Part shown: piece by piece, positions 21,812 to 30,612 of the stretch
Layout: every line of letters starts with the position of its first letter
How positions within the stretch are numbered: the stretch's first letter is position 1
DNA from: Reticulitermes lucifugus
Lineage: Eukaryota > Arthropoda > Insecta > Blattodea > Rhinotermitidae
Direction: 5' to 3'
Length of the DNA: 36,108 nt
NCBI GenBank assembly: GCA_026260175.1
Contig: JAKCWW010000791.1
Coordinates: 48,566-84,673, forward strand
Position numbers and translations under genes: made by a program
Notes under the pieces: generated by a model
Seen by the model: only the letters and a program-made list of their open reading frames with translations
Databases searched by the model: none
What the model was told of the DNA's origin: nothing

Positions 21812-22068
21812 ATGGTCCACATGCTCGTGATCTGTATGCTTGTTCACGGAATGGCAGCCATGAGAGAGAGTGACTGGGGAGCCACTGTGAGTGCAAAGGA
21901 CAAGCAGGCGGCCGTTAACTTTAGGGGTGACCTCCACTGGTGCGATTGTTGGAATACAACAGAACAGGAGGAGGAGGAGAAAGAGGTTGAGGAGGTGGTT
22001 GAATGCAGGTGCAAAGGGTCCGATCTACTGGATGTGCCCAACAACCTCCCCCCTGGCGTTCAGGCCTT
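21812..22068 (+). CDS. Lgr1: LGR1-like glycoprotein-hormone-type receptor, first coding exon (signal peptide, Cys-rich N-cap)
   Basis: This exon encodes the extracellular N-terminus of a leucine-rich-repeat GPCR of the FSHR/TSHR/insect LGR1 type. These plasma-membrane receptors bind cystine-knot hormones (GPA2/GPB5 in insects) and signal through G proteins. Visible features: a hydrophobic stretch at residues 4-16 (MLVICMLVHGMAA) that suits a short signal peptide; a C-x-C pair at 44/46; an N-glycosylation sequon at N48; a Glu-rich segment at 51-64; a second C-x-C pair at 65/67; and then the N-cap ending LLDVPNNLPPGVQAL at 72-86, typical of LRRNT followed by the first LRR strand. An acceptor (TTTCCACAG, ending 21808) lies just before the ATG, so a 5' noncoding exon probably exists upstream. 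The donor is GTGAGT at 22069, in phase 2 within a Leu codon. An in-frame Met at 21761 lies before the acceptor and was not chosen. Family is seen in the sequence; the LGR1 subtype is inferred. Confidence 0.8.
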
Positions 22069-22442
22069 GTGAGTCCGACTTATCGCTAATGCTTATCGCT
22101 TATTGCTTGTCACGCTAAGCGCGGGATATCTGGCACAGAAGCGCTGGATCTTTGTTCTGTGTTTACTTGGTGCTTGTGAAATGACGGAAACAGACGTTCC
22201 TCTTCAGCTCTTAAAATCCAGCGGTTGATGACGCAGTACGTCCGTTCGTCATTCGTCATCAGCCTTCATTCACGTAGCTGACGTTTCGTCAATAAATTAA
22301 TGTTCTGATAAAACACAGAGCATAGATGATAAACAGTGCATTGAGCGCTGAAATAGGATAGGAGATCAGCTGGCAATAATGGTGTTTTCACGCTCTCTAA
22401 ATGAAAACGGATCTAAAAAATGTCTTTCTACTGACTAAAATA

Positions 22443-22759
22443 TCAATACCAACAAAGGCACAATAGTATGTTGATGTTTAATTAAAGGCTATCCTCCTTT
22501 ACATGTTTTGGCCACTTATGTAGTCATCTTCAGGGAGGTATAAACAAGAATACAATTACAATTACAAATGTGTCAGAATCATTCCATCATTGTAAATAAT
22601 AACATAATCAGAGTATAAATTCAACAGTTAAAAGGTAATTATAAAATAAGTTTAAAGTATAGAGATTAAATGTTATTGTGAATTATATCATGTTTTAATG
22701 GATGGTGTACCGTGTAACTAAACAACATCAAAATACTATTGTGCCTTTGTTGGTATTGA
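22443..22759. mobile_element. Foldback element 3 in LGR intron 1
   Basis: The arms 22443-22478 and 22724-22759 are inverted copies of about 36 bp with one or two mismatches (TCAATACCAACAAAGGCACA core). Inside, at 22501-22534 on the minus strand, is CCTGAAGATGACTACATAAG followed by TGGCCAAAACATGT, a decayed hammerhead-like motif. The interior is AT-rich with no reading frame. Confidence 0.8.
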
Positions 22760-23209
22760 CATTGTATTCATTTGATTAATGCATGGAATATGAAACACAT
22801 AAAATTGTTGTTTCCAGTTTTAAGCACACTCCATAAGCACAGATAGAATGGTGATTCGCGCTGAAAAGAATTATGTAATGTAGATCCACCACCGCTCAAA
22901 GAGAGTTTTTGTATAAAACTATAGAATTTGTTACCCTTCCTTCACACAAATGGCGCCAATGCGAATCATAGCCCGCATTGTAGAAGTGCTTGCTTTCTTC
23001 CATTTGGGCAGACGTTACTGCTTCCTTCCTATGTCGCCTGAGAGCGGGGTTAAAACGAGTGCTGCAGTTATGTGAACCGAGGTAGCTGCATAGATCCTCA
23101 GCATTGTAACTAGACCTATAAATTAATGTGGAAAATGTTAGCACAATATTTTTTGTTCAAATGTTTTCGTCTTTGGGTTTTACATCATGTAGTATATCTG
23201 GTTTGTTTC

Positions 23210-23245
23210 CACGTTTCGGAGAAACGTATTGTTTCCATCTTCAGG
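23210..23245 (-). other. Hammerhead-like motif copy in LGR intron 1
   Basis: The minus strand reads CCTGAAGATGGAAACAATAC then GTTTCTCCGAAACGTGG, with a GGAAAC/GTTTCtCC stem. Confidence 0.45.
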
Positions 23246-23984
23246 TGACTGAATTTTGTTCAAATGAGATTGGGAGAAACTGTGTAAATTTTCTAGGAAT
23301 ATTTGAGGACATCAGGGCCAACCACACCTGGAGAAGAGGGAAATTGGATAGGATTTGGCCCAGGCCAATGTGAGTTGGTTCAGAACAAGGGAATACAAAT
23401 TTTAAATATTATTTATCGATGTCAGTTCTCTCACTTTATATGAAACTACAGTTCCCAATTAAATTTGGTATAATTAAAGTAGCACAACTTATATTTTAAG
23501 GGCGTCTCAAAGCGTCCGAATTTAGAAAAATTACAAACAAAATTACAGTGCATGGGATGAATGAAATAGTGCTTTAGTAAATGAAAGAGTAGAAGATTGC
23601 TTATAGGATGTCAACAGAAATGACACTTGGAAGTGAAAACTTCCTCTTATTTAAACGTAATAAAATCAGACCTTGCTGTTCCGCGTATCAAAAATGAACA
23701 GGTTAAACTCCAACACAGTAATTTTGCCGAAGAGCCTGCGCGCAGGGAATTACAGACCCGCCGAATGCATGTGTCAGAGATGTTGCCGCATGCGGCAGGC
23801 GGTATGTAACTGGTAGTTTTGATGTAAATGTCACATGGTGCATCGGACTGTCTACAAGGCTCCACTTGTCGCATTGCTACTTGGTCATAGTACAGCTTTA
23901 TTTCCTGAAATCAATCTACATATTCTACAAAAAGCAATTTCCCTAATCCACGTGAGTTTAAATAACACGGCCCCTAGTCCGTGT

Positions 23985-24150
23985 AACTAAGAGGGTACGG
24001 GAATATGGAGTATGATTCCGGGTGGGAAATGACATTCTGTCCTTCACCACCTTGTCAAGACCTGTAAAGGGGCCCACTCAGCCTCCTACTTTATGGGACC
24101 CGTGGCTTTACCCTCGGTTTCAAAATGATCAGGGCATGAAGCTGTCCAAA
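23985..24150 (+). mobile_element. tRNA-derived SINE, family D, degraded copy
   Basis: The body GGGGCCCACTCAGCCTCCTA, CTTTATGGGACCCGTGGC and TTTACCCTCGG matches the 26220 copy. The upstream TATGATTCCGGGTGGGAAAT is a decayed tRNA-like head. Confidence 0.55.
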
Positions 24151-24227
24151 CACCCGCAACCAATGTCGAGATACTTAAGGCGCAGAGATATATCCCACTC
24201 TCTCACAGGTTTTGATCGCGTGATGCT

Positions 24228-24305
24228 TAGTTAATTATGAATAAGTGGATAGAGTATTCGTACAGTAACTAGGCTATGAGCTCAATCTAAGAAATCCTGC
24301 TTCGA
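24228..24305 (+). mobile_element. Possible tRNA-like fragment
   Basis: AAGTGGATAGAGTATTCGTA could be an A-box region, and TGCTTCGACTCTCGG a decayed B box about 50 bp further on. It may be a SINE head, but no body was matched. Confidence 0.3.
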
Positions 24306-24579
24306 CTCTCGGTAGAGGTAACAACTTGCTATCTTTTCCAGAGCGTCAAGACGGCTTCTGGGGCAAAACCAGCGTCGTGTTCAACGGATAACTGTAAAAT
24401 TGTAATAATCAGAGTTATTTAGGGATAATAAAGGCAGCGTGTTGTTGAGAGTGTGCTGGTGCAAGACTGACTGCCTGAGTAGATGAAATATGGCTATCAG
24501 TATTTCGCCCCTAAAAGTCCATAAATTTCTATAGTAATATAAACAAGTAAAAAATTAAAGTTGTCACTGTCCACGCCAT

Positions 24580-24832
24580 AAAGGCATATTGCGGGAGTAG
24601 AGGTAGGCCTATAGCTCTACTCCTTCTTAATGTCGGTATTAGATGGAGATGAGTGGTCAACATCACGCCCCGGCCGTTTTGCTCCCGGGAAAGAACCACT
24701 GTATCTATTAAGTAGGGGGTCCTGAGGGCCCAGAGACCGTCTGGACGTTTTGGAGAAGAGAAAAATCTCTTGCACCTGCCAGGATTAGAACCCCGAATTT
24801 TCCAGCCCCTAGCCTATTCACATTAATAGGAA
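24580..24832 (-). mobile_element. tRNA-derived SINE, family D, near full length
   Basis: In minus orientation it runs from a decayed B box (GGGTTCTAATCC) through AGACGGTCTCTGGGCCCTCA, TTCTTTCCCGGGAGCAAAAC, GGCCGGGGCGTGATGTTGAC and a tail with TAGAGCTATAGGCCTACC. Body and tail match the + copy at 26200-26400. It lies upstream of LGR exon 2. Confidence 0.7.
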
Positions 24833-24923
24833 TTTACTATTTATGTAATTTTAATTAGGATAGTAGTATATCGGTACTAATAACACGAGGCAAAATTTCG
24901 AAAAGCAACTGTTAGCTTTGTCA

Positions 24924-24953
24924 TGTCTGTCTGTCTGTCTGTCTGCCTGTGTC
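24924..24953. repeat. (TGTC)n tract with conserved flank
   Basis: Several TGTC units are followed by GTCCGCGTGGAACAAAACGG and ATTGGACGGATTTTCATGAA. The latter resembles a sequence often seen in insect interspersed repeats, so this may be a retrotransposon 3' end; the family is not identified. Confidence 0.6.
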
Positions 24954-25430
24954 CGCGTGGAACAAAACGGCTGGCTTTCATTGGACGGATTTTCATGAAA
25001 TTTTATATTTGAGGATCTTTACAAAATCTGTCGCGAAAATTCAAATTTCATTAAAATATGGCAATAATAACGGGTACTTCACACGAAGACCTATGTACAT
25101 TTATTATAATATCTCGCTGAATTCTTCTTAGAATGAGGAAATTTTCAGAAAAAAGTTGTAGAAAAAATAAAAAAATACAAATACCCACTTATAATGTTTT
25201 GTTACTTTCCTTTTCCACGGTAACAGTTGTTACGCGAACGCGCCTCGAAGCTATTTTATACTTACACATTGCCTGTCGTGTGTTTGTTAATTTGTTATAC
25301 GTTAAGCGGTCAGTCACACAAACACACACACGTTACTTTATTCTGTAATTATTTATGTAAACTGGTTTTGTTTAGTGACAAGTGTGCGATATCGTGACGT
25401 ACGTCAACCTTGTTCTTTCTTAACTTTCAG

Positions 25431-25505
25431 GTTGCTCACTGGACTGGGCATGCGTACTTTGAAGAATAATTCATTGCAACCTTACAAGGATTCTTTACAG
25501 GACCT
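25431..25505 (+). CDS. Lgr1: LGR1-like receptor, coding exon 2 (one LRR)
   Basis: This 75-bp exon is bounded by a good acceptor (TTCTTTCTTAACTTTCAG) and a GTGAGT donor at 25506. The first base G completes the Leu codon split at the end of exon 1 (TT|G). The 24 whole codons that follow are open, and the last two bases CT begin another Leu codon. It reads L-LLTGLGMRTLKNNSL, then QPYKDSLQDL (residues 86-111). This gives the LxxL.L spacing of one leucine-rich repeat, with a sequon at N98 (N-N-S). The pattern Nxx-L-xPYxxSLxDL suits the first repeat of insect LGR1-type receptors as I recall them. Intron 1 (22069-25430) is 3362 bp. The exon is phase-symmetric (2-2), so skipping it would keep the frame. 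The short length alone would be weak evidence; the splice sites, phase and LRR pattern together make it convincing. Confidence 0.82.
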
Positions 25506-25960
25506 GTGAGTATGAAACACTCTGTCATAGAAACTACGAATATATTTTAATTATTCATGCACGTGCGTTACAATCACCCTGTGAACCTTCATAGCACCCA
25601 GTTTCATATCCTTCTACTTGTAACAAGTACTTTCATATATTGTTACGTACTTTGGCATAAATTCCTGGCTGCGTGCTCCTTCGTCTACTTGCAGGACGTT
25701 TGCACGAGCATACGAAAGTTTTCTTTTGTCCAGAATACTGTGAGGTCACATTTAAGCAATGTTAACGCTGGTGTCCATACAGCAACCAATTACCATGGCA
25801 TAAGGCACATTATTCGTAGCCTAATAATAAAACTACTTCACAATCTGCCCGTTTCCTTTTAACAAATATTTCGCAGTAAGTGGATTAATGCTTAATAAGT
25901 CCTAACACACTCTCAATTTCCATTAAGTTTTTATTAGCTTTATTTCTGAGAATAGCGAAA

Positions 25961-26180
25961 GCGAGATGAAGTGAGGTAGAGTGAGGTAAAGTGAGGTAAA
26001 ATGAGGTAAAGTGAGGTAACGTAAAGTAAAGTGAGGCAAAGTGAGGTTCAGCGAGGAGATGTAAGGTGAAGTGAGGTAAAAGGAAGTAAAGTGAGGTAAT
26101 ATGAGATAAAATGAAATAAAGTGAGGTAAAGTGAGGCAAAGTGAGGTAAAGAGGAATGAAGTGAAGTAAAGCGAAGCGAC
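25961..26180. repeat. 10-bp GTGAGGTAAA minisatellite, 22 units
   Basis: Every unit from 25961 to 26180 is exactly 10 bp with no indel. Five are exactly GTGAGGTAAA (25981, 25991, 26071, 26121, 26141). Others differ by one to four substitutions. It lies in LGR intron 2, with GTGAG and GTAAA on the sense strand. Antisense open frames here (Leu/Thr/Ser/Phe repeats) are by-products. Confidence 0.93.
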
Positions 26181-26199
26181 TTTTTCCACGAGCAAGTCA

Positions 26200-26400
26200 T
26201 GAAAGCACCCGTCCAGACCGGCCCTGGGGCCCACCCAGCCTCCTATAAAATGGGTACCGGCTCTCTTTCCCGGGGGTAAAGCGGCCGGGGCGTGGAGTTG
26301 ACCACCCATCCTCATCTAGCTCCGAGGTTAAAGAAAGAATAGAGCTATACCTCTACTCCCCCTCTGGGTCTTCGTGGCCTTTACCTTTACCTTTACCTTC
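26200..26400 (+). mobile_element. tRNA-derived SINE, family D, headless copy
   Basis: Only body and tail are present: GGGGCCCACCCAGCCTCCTA, GGGTACCGGCTCTCTTTCCC, GGGGGTAAAGCGGCCGGGGC, then the AGAGCTATACCTCTACTCCC tail and a (TTTACC)n end. The 10-bp minisatellite sits where the tRNA head should be. It lies in opposite orientation to the copy at 24580. Confidence 0.7.
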
Positions 26401-26416
26401 AACTTTACCTTTTACA
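26388..26416. repeat. (TTTACC)n tract, SINE D tail
   Basis: Four or so units of TTTACC, partly decayed, at the 3' end of the SINE D copy at 26200. Confidence 0.75.
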
Positions 26417-27824
26417 TTTTCCTCCTTTATTTAAATCCAGGCTGTCGATTACCATGACTGATTAATGCGTATGTTTTATTATTCTCTCAGGGCAACTTCT
26501 AAAATATATCCTGAAATTGGTCACGAGTTTTTCTTTAAAATTCCTCCCCACTTCTCTGTCACGATCATTCATCCCTTTCAAAGCTGTGTAGTCTACCCTC
26601 TCCAAATCCTGTCATTAAATAAGAGGAATCAATTTTACGCTCATTATCTTCATCCTAATATCAGTTCACTCGCCGCCACTGCCTTCTGATAACAGAAGTC
26701 TTCAGGGAAATCTAGCTGTGTTGCAATTTAGTTTCTTCTATTCTAACGAGTGCAGGGACTGTAGATGGACTAACACGGAGTGAAATATGTCTGCAGACAA
26801 CACCACAATTCAACGACGTTTCTGAGCTTTCACTGTTGCACTAAAGCGTCTTGTTTTGTGTAGGGTCCTCTATATTTCGGTGTAATGTTTTGTACATTTT
26901 TTATGTGTTGATCTATTTCTTCATTTTCATGGTTTTTCGTTGCTGTGTTACGTGTGTTAAGCGAAGTGTATGACTGTCAGGTAATATTTAGACGTGATGC
27001 CTGTAACTAGGGCACATAATGACGGGGAAGTACATGGTTCAATGTCGGTTCAATATAAGCTTGGCATAATTATTTGGAATTGACAAGGCTGCAACATTTT
27101 AACAATGGACTACTAACGAAACCTATGCATACACTTAAAACTTCTAATAAATTTAAAAATTTATAATATATAATGTATAACGTATAATACATAATCATAT
27201 AAACCTAGAACCAAGGTAATGTGGCACTGCAGTTTGCGTACTTCTAATTTTGGTTATTTAACTTGCCTGGAGAAGAATGGGAAGTGTCGAAATAGGCAAC
27301 ACATTTTTACATTTCAGTAAAAGCATATTTGACCCGACTGCAACAGTGATTGTATTTTTTTCATGCAATTATGTAACGTTACCATTCATTTGTCTAAATT
27401 AAATGCATAAATGGCTATGAGGTAAGCCTATGTGAAACTAGAGAATAGAGAAAATGTGTTTGCAGGACCCATGTGATTTTCCTCTTTATAAACTCGGTTT
27501 TATTCGTGTCATCGATAAAGAATAGCGAACATTGTTACAGGTCTATTATTTGCTCAACTAATAAGGTCGTTGAGCAAATTAATTAATTAATTCGAATAAA
27601 TGCATTGTGCCATATGCTGCTTCATACCATTCTATTCATAATTGTCTGCAATATCAGTATCACTCTAAATTTAATATTTATTAATCCATTGTTTTTTCGA
27701 GTGTGACATGGTATTCTACCGTAAGGAAATAACATAAGGCCTGTGGCTATTAAATAAACAGACTATTTTCAAAAAAGTACTATATAAATGAAATTATGTT
27801 ATCTGCAAACCTACATTTTGTCCC
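26417..27824. other. Intron 2 interior without recognised elements
   Basis: Only the perfect hairpin at 27548 stands out. Confidence 0.55.
27548..27579. repeat. Perfect 11-bp hairpin
   Basis: ATTTGCTCAAC (27548-27558) and GTTGAGCAAAT (27569-27579) flank a 10-nt loop. A run of AATT units follows. Confidence 0.7.
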
Positions 27825-27995
27825 CTTCAAAGTAACTTCCGTCAGAAGCTTTACCCCGGGACAAGAGACCAGGTACCGATTTTACAGGAGGGTGGATGGG
27901 CCCTTCTGCACAAAGGTGGAGCAGAGAAAATCCCTTGCAACCACCGGGGTTCGAAACCCAAACCGTCCAGCCAGAAGCGAGTCGCTATACCGAAT
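27825..27995 (-). mobile_element. tRNA-derived SINE, family D, copy in LGR intron 2
   Basis: Minus-strand head: TCGGTATAGCGACTCGCTTC, TGGCTGGACGGTTTGGG, then TTTCGAACCCCGGTGG. The body has AGAAGGGCCCATCCACCCTC and CGGTACCTGGTCTCTTGTCC followed by CGGGGTAAAG. The head is nearly identical to the one at the right window edge. Confidence 0.75.
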
Positions 27996-28961
27996 TATTT
28001 ATTTAAAGATATTGTTAGTAACTCAGACTACACTAAGTCTTTGAATTATGCCCTAGTTCTGTTCCTGAAAAGCAGACGTAAATAAAAAAGACGTAAATAA
28101 AAAATTATATTCCCATACAAAGTAATGGAATATGTAGGGGAAAGTGTGATAGAGCTCAGCCAGCCAAAGGGCTTTAGACCGAAAATTGTAAATTAAGAAG
28201 TGGTGTATATTGACAAGAGGCGCTAAAGCAAAAAGCTTAAAACAAGTTCTACATATATGTATATGGCATCAAATTATACGATGATTAACGAATAATGAAT
28301 TTGGAAACGAAGCCGGAAAGGTCGTGGCTTCATTTGAGGTATTATTATGGAGTTCCATTTGAGGGACAGGGGCGAATCGTGAAGAAATCAGTCAAGGTAA
28401 TTCTTCTGCTGGCCATTATTTGAAGTCAGGCTTCACCGAATATGAAACAGGGGCACTAATAATTCACCATGACATTCGATGCCATTACTAAGATTCGTTT
28501 CTGCATCAATGATGTGTATAATACTGTATATTTGGTTTGGTTTGATTTGGTTTGGTTTGGTTCAATTGTTTGATCTCAGAGCGAAGTACCTCGCCGTGAG
28601 CACTTTACACACTTACATTCGCTTATTCGTGTTCCATCTCTTAGCTCCACCTCAAGCTCAATATCAACACATGACGGGGTTCTATGATCTGTTGTTATAG
28701 AACTACGCACCTTGTGTTTGACATATAAATGTAAAGCTATGCTTGAGGGGAATCTGATGAATTTGCAGTTAGAATACTGGCGACAAGCTTTTCGCATTTG
28801 TCTTCAGCTGATTTCTAAAGCAATGTTATTTGGAACAAACGACGTCTTATTCACGCCGGATTTGCTAAAGTTTCTTGCTATAGACTGCAATATATAATCT
28901 TTTGTCTTCCAGTTTGCTAGCCAAAATATAAAGATTAAGGTATACAGAATTATAATTTTAC
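27996..28961. other. Intron 2 interior
   Basis: Contains the (TTTGG)6 tract; nothing else recognised. Confidence 0.55.
28531..28560. repeat. (TTTGG)6 tract
   Basis: Six pentamers with one G-to-A variant. It differs from the insect telomere unit TTAGG. Confidence 0.9.
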
Positions 28962-29466
28962 ATGCTGTTTTGTATGGGTGTGAAACTTGGTCTTTCATAC
29001 TGAAGCAGGATTATAGGCTGAGGGTGTTCGAGAATAGGGTGCTGAGGAAGATATTTTGACCGAAGAGGGACGAGGTAAGAGGTCAGTGGAGAAGACTACA
29101 TAACGAAGAGTATTATAGTCTGTACTCCTCACCAAATGTTATTCGGGTGATCAAATCAAGAAGAGTGAGATAGGCGGGGCAAGTGGCATGTATGTGAGAT
29201 GGGAGAGGTGCATTTAGGGTTTTTGTGGGAAGACCTGATGGAAAGAGACAACTTGGAAGACCTAGGCATAGAAGGGAGGCAGATATGAAAACGGATCTTT
29301 AAACAGTGGGATGGAGAGCCATGGACACGATTGCTCTAGCTCAGGATAACGACAGTTTACGAGCGCTTGTGAATGCGGTAATGAATCTTCGGGTTCCATA
29401 AAATGGGGGGAATTTCTTGACTAGCTGAGGACCTGTTAGCTTCTTAGGGAGGACTCTGCTCCATGG
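28962..29466 (+). pseudogene. RTE-like non-LTR retrotransposon 3' end in LGR intron 2, decayed
   Basis: It reads VLYGCETWSF, then LRVFENRVLRKIF with a stop where GPKRDE begins, then QWRRLHNEEYYSLYSSPNV. After shifts come fragments like RVRWAGQVACM, FRVFVGRPDGKRQLGRPRHR, then SSGS-like and NAVMNLRVP at about 29371-29399. The 3' tail includes TTCTTGACTAGCTGAGGACC and GGACTCTGCTCCATGGAG, and ends in a TTAG-rich run. It has the same family and orientation as the 4147 copy. Confidence 0.75.
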
Positions 29467-29508
29467 AGTTAGTTAATTAGTTAGTTAGTTTTGTTAGTTA
29501 ATTAGTTA
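29467..29508. repeat. TTAGTTAATTAG-rich tail of the RTE-like copy
   Basis: Tandem TTAG/TTAA tetramers directly follow the retrotransposon 3' end, as expected for the short tandem tail of such elements. Confidence 0.7.
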
Positions 29509-30537
29509 CAGACGGCAGTGTGGGTAGCCGAAATAACAAACTCATTTAGTTATTTTTTTTGACAAATTATTCGTATCGAATGTAGAATTTAGAACAGTAT
29601 AAGTACAGTAAAATGTATTTCCTCCATAAAATGTTTGAGAATATCAAAGTACGAAAGATGGTGGTCATAAACTCTAACAGGGAAGGCTTCTTAATGTAAG
29701 TTTTACAAATTTATATCACATTCGGAAGCAATTAAGATGGAAGTTGCATGTCTTAACAAACAACTGCGATATTCGAGTCTTCTTAGACGCGATTCCGTGT
29801 TTATTGGTAAATAACTATCGACGTTTTAGAGGCAGCAAGCCCTTCCAAGACGTCCGTAAGTATTTAACGGCCGAAAAGGTGACTTATTCTAGAAGTCTTC
29901 AGCCTTCATCAGCATGGTTGTTAGCACCTCGCATTTCGCAAACAAGAGAGAAGTGGAAATATAACAACGATAATTACTCGTGCATTTTCTTGCCTTTCCT
30001 GAATTCACTCTACAAAACACATCATCGTACATTTACGTCATTGTAAAATGTAGACGTGGCAACTTTATTAAAACTCCAGCCATAAAATCACGTAAGGTTT
30101 TAATGTAAAGTTCTACATGTTAACTACTTCCGAAACTGTTGGACATTAGTGGTCAGCTTTGGGTTCCATCCGCTTTTACCCCAGATAGGCAGCGACCGAT
30201 ATACAAGGGAATGGGTGACCTCAGAAATTATCTTAACATGGTGACAAACAGAAAAATCTATCTCTGACTAGAAACAAACTGTGATCAAATATCCTTTGGC
30301 AGTTGTTTCATTAATGACTGTGCTATCTCAAATTACGTGATATTGCAGTAGATGGCAAGACTATGGAACGCCGTATCTGAAAACCCGATCCTTCATGAGC
30401 ACATGGCGTTGTCACTAACTTAAAAAAAATGGGCACTCACGTCACCAAAACACGAAAGTAAAAACTGTAATTTATTTGAAGAGTAAGAATAGACACCTAC
30501 AGACACAATTAGTAGAATTATTGGTATCTGTTTTCAG
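29509..30537. other. Intron 2 distal part
   Basis: CCGCTTTTACCCCAG near 30168 may be a small fragment of SINE C. TTCAGCCTTCATCAGC near 29898 contains a minus-strand CTGATGA but lacks a matching GAAA box. No exon seen. Confidence 0.45.
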
Positions 30538-30612
30538 AACGCTGAACGAGATGAAGCACCTGGAAAGAATAGAGGTAGGAACATTCAGCGGTATGGAGCA
30601 CCTGCGAACCAT
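30538..30612 (+). CDS. Lgr1: LGR1-like receptor, coding exon 3 (one LRR)
   Basis: This is a second 75-bp exon with acceptor TCTGTTTTCAG and donor GTGAGT at 30613. Its first base A completes CT|A (Leu) from exon 2. It then reads TLNEMKHLERIEVGTF, SGMEHLRT and a split AT codon (Ile or Met; residues 111-136). This is a textbook LGR-type leucine-rich repeat: L-xx-LxxIxxGTFxxMxxLRTI, with the G-T-F and L-R-T-I signatures seen in the second repeat of glycoprotein hormone receptors. Intron 2 (25506-30537) is 5032 bp. It is phase 2-2 like exon 2. The next LRR exon is not found before the window ends, so intron 3 exceeds 5.4 kb and the gene is partial here. Confidence 0.85.

Larger units (their letters stand above)
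22069..25430 (+). other. LGR1 intron 1
   Basis: The intron runs from GTGAGT to TTTCAG and is 3362 bp long. It holds a foldback element (22443-22759), a hammerhead-like motif (23210-23245), two family D SINE copies in opposite orientations (about 23985-24150 and 24580-24832), a tRNA-like fragment near 24228 and a (TGTC)n tract near 24924. I see no additional LRR exon in it; exon 1 joins exon 2 cleanly across a split Leu codon. Confidence 0.75.
25506..30537 (+). other. LGR1 intron 2
   Basis: The intron runs from GTGAGT to TTTCAG and is 5032 bp long. It holds a strictly 10-bp minisatellite (25961-26180), SINE D copies at 26200-26400 (+) and 27825-27995 (-), a perfect 11-bp hairpin at 27548, a (TTTGG)n tract at 28531 and an RTE-like retrotransposon 3' end at 28962-29466. 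Confidence 0.75.

Noticed and set aside
25885..26315. Two minus-strand frames rich in LPHFTSLYF-like peptide repeats
   Set aside because: They are translations of the 10-bp minisatellite and adjoining SINE; no start context or domain.
28531..28560. Interstitial telomere repeat
   Set aside because: Unit is TTTGG, not the insect TTAGG.
29820..29925. Another hammerhead-like copy (CTGATGAAGGC on the minus strand)
   Set aside because: The matching GAAA box is missing on that strand; GGCCGAAA occurs only in the opposite orientation.
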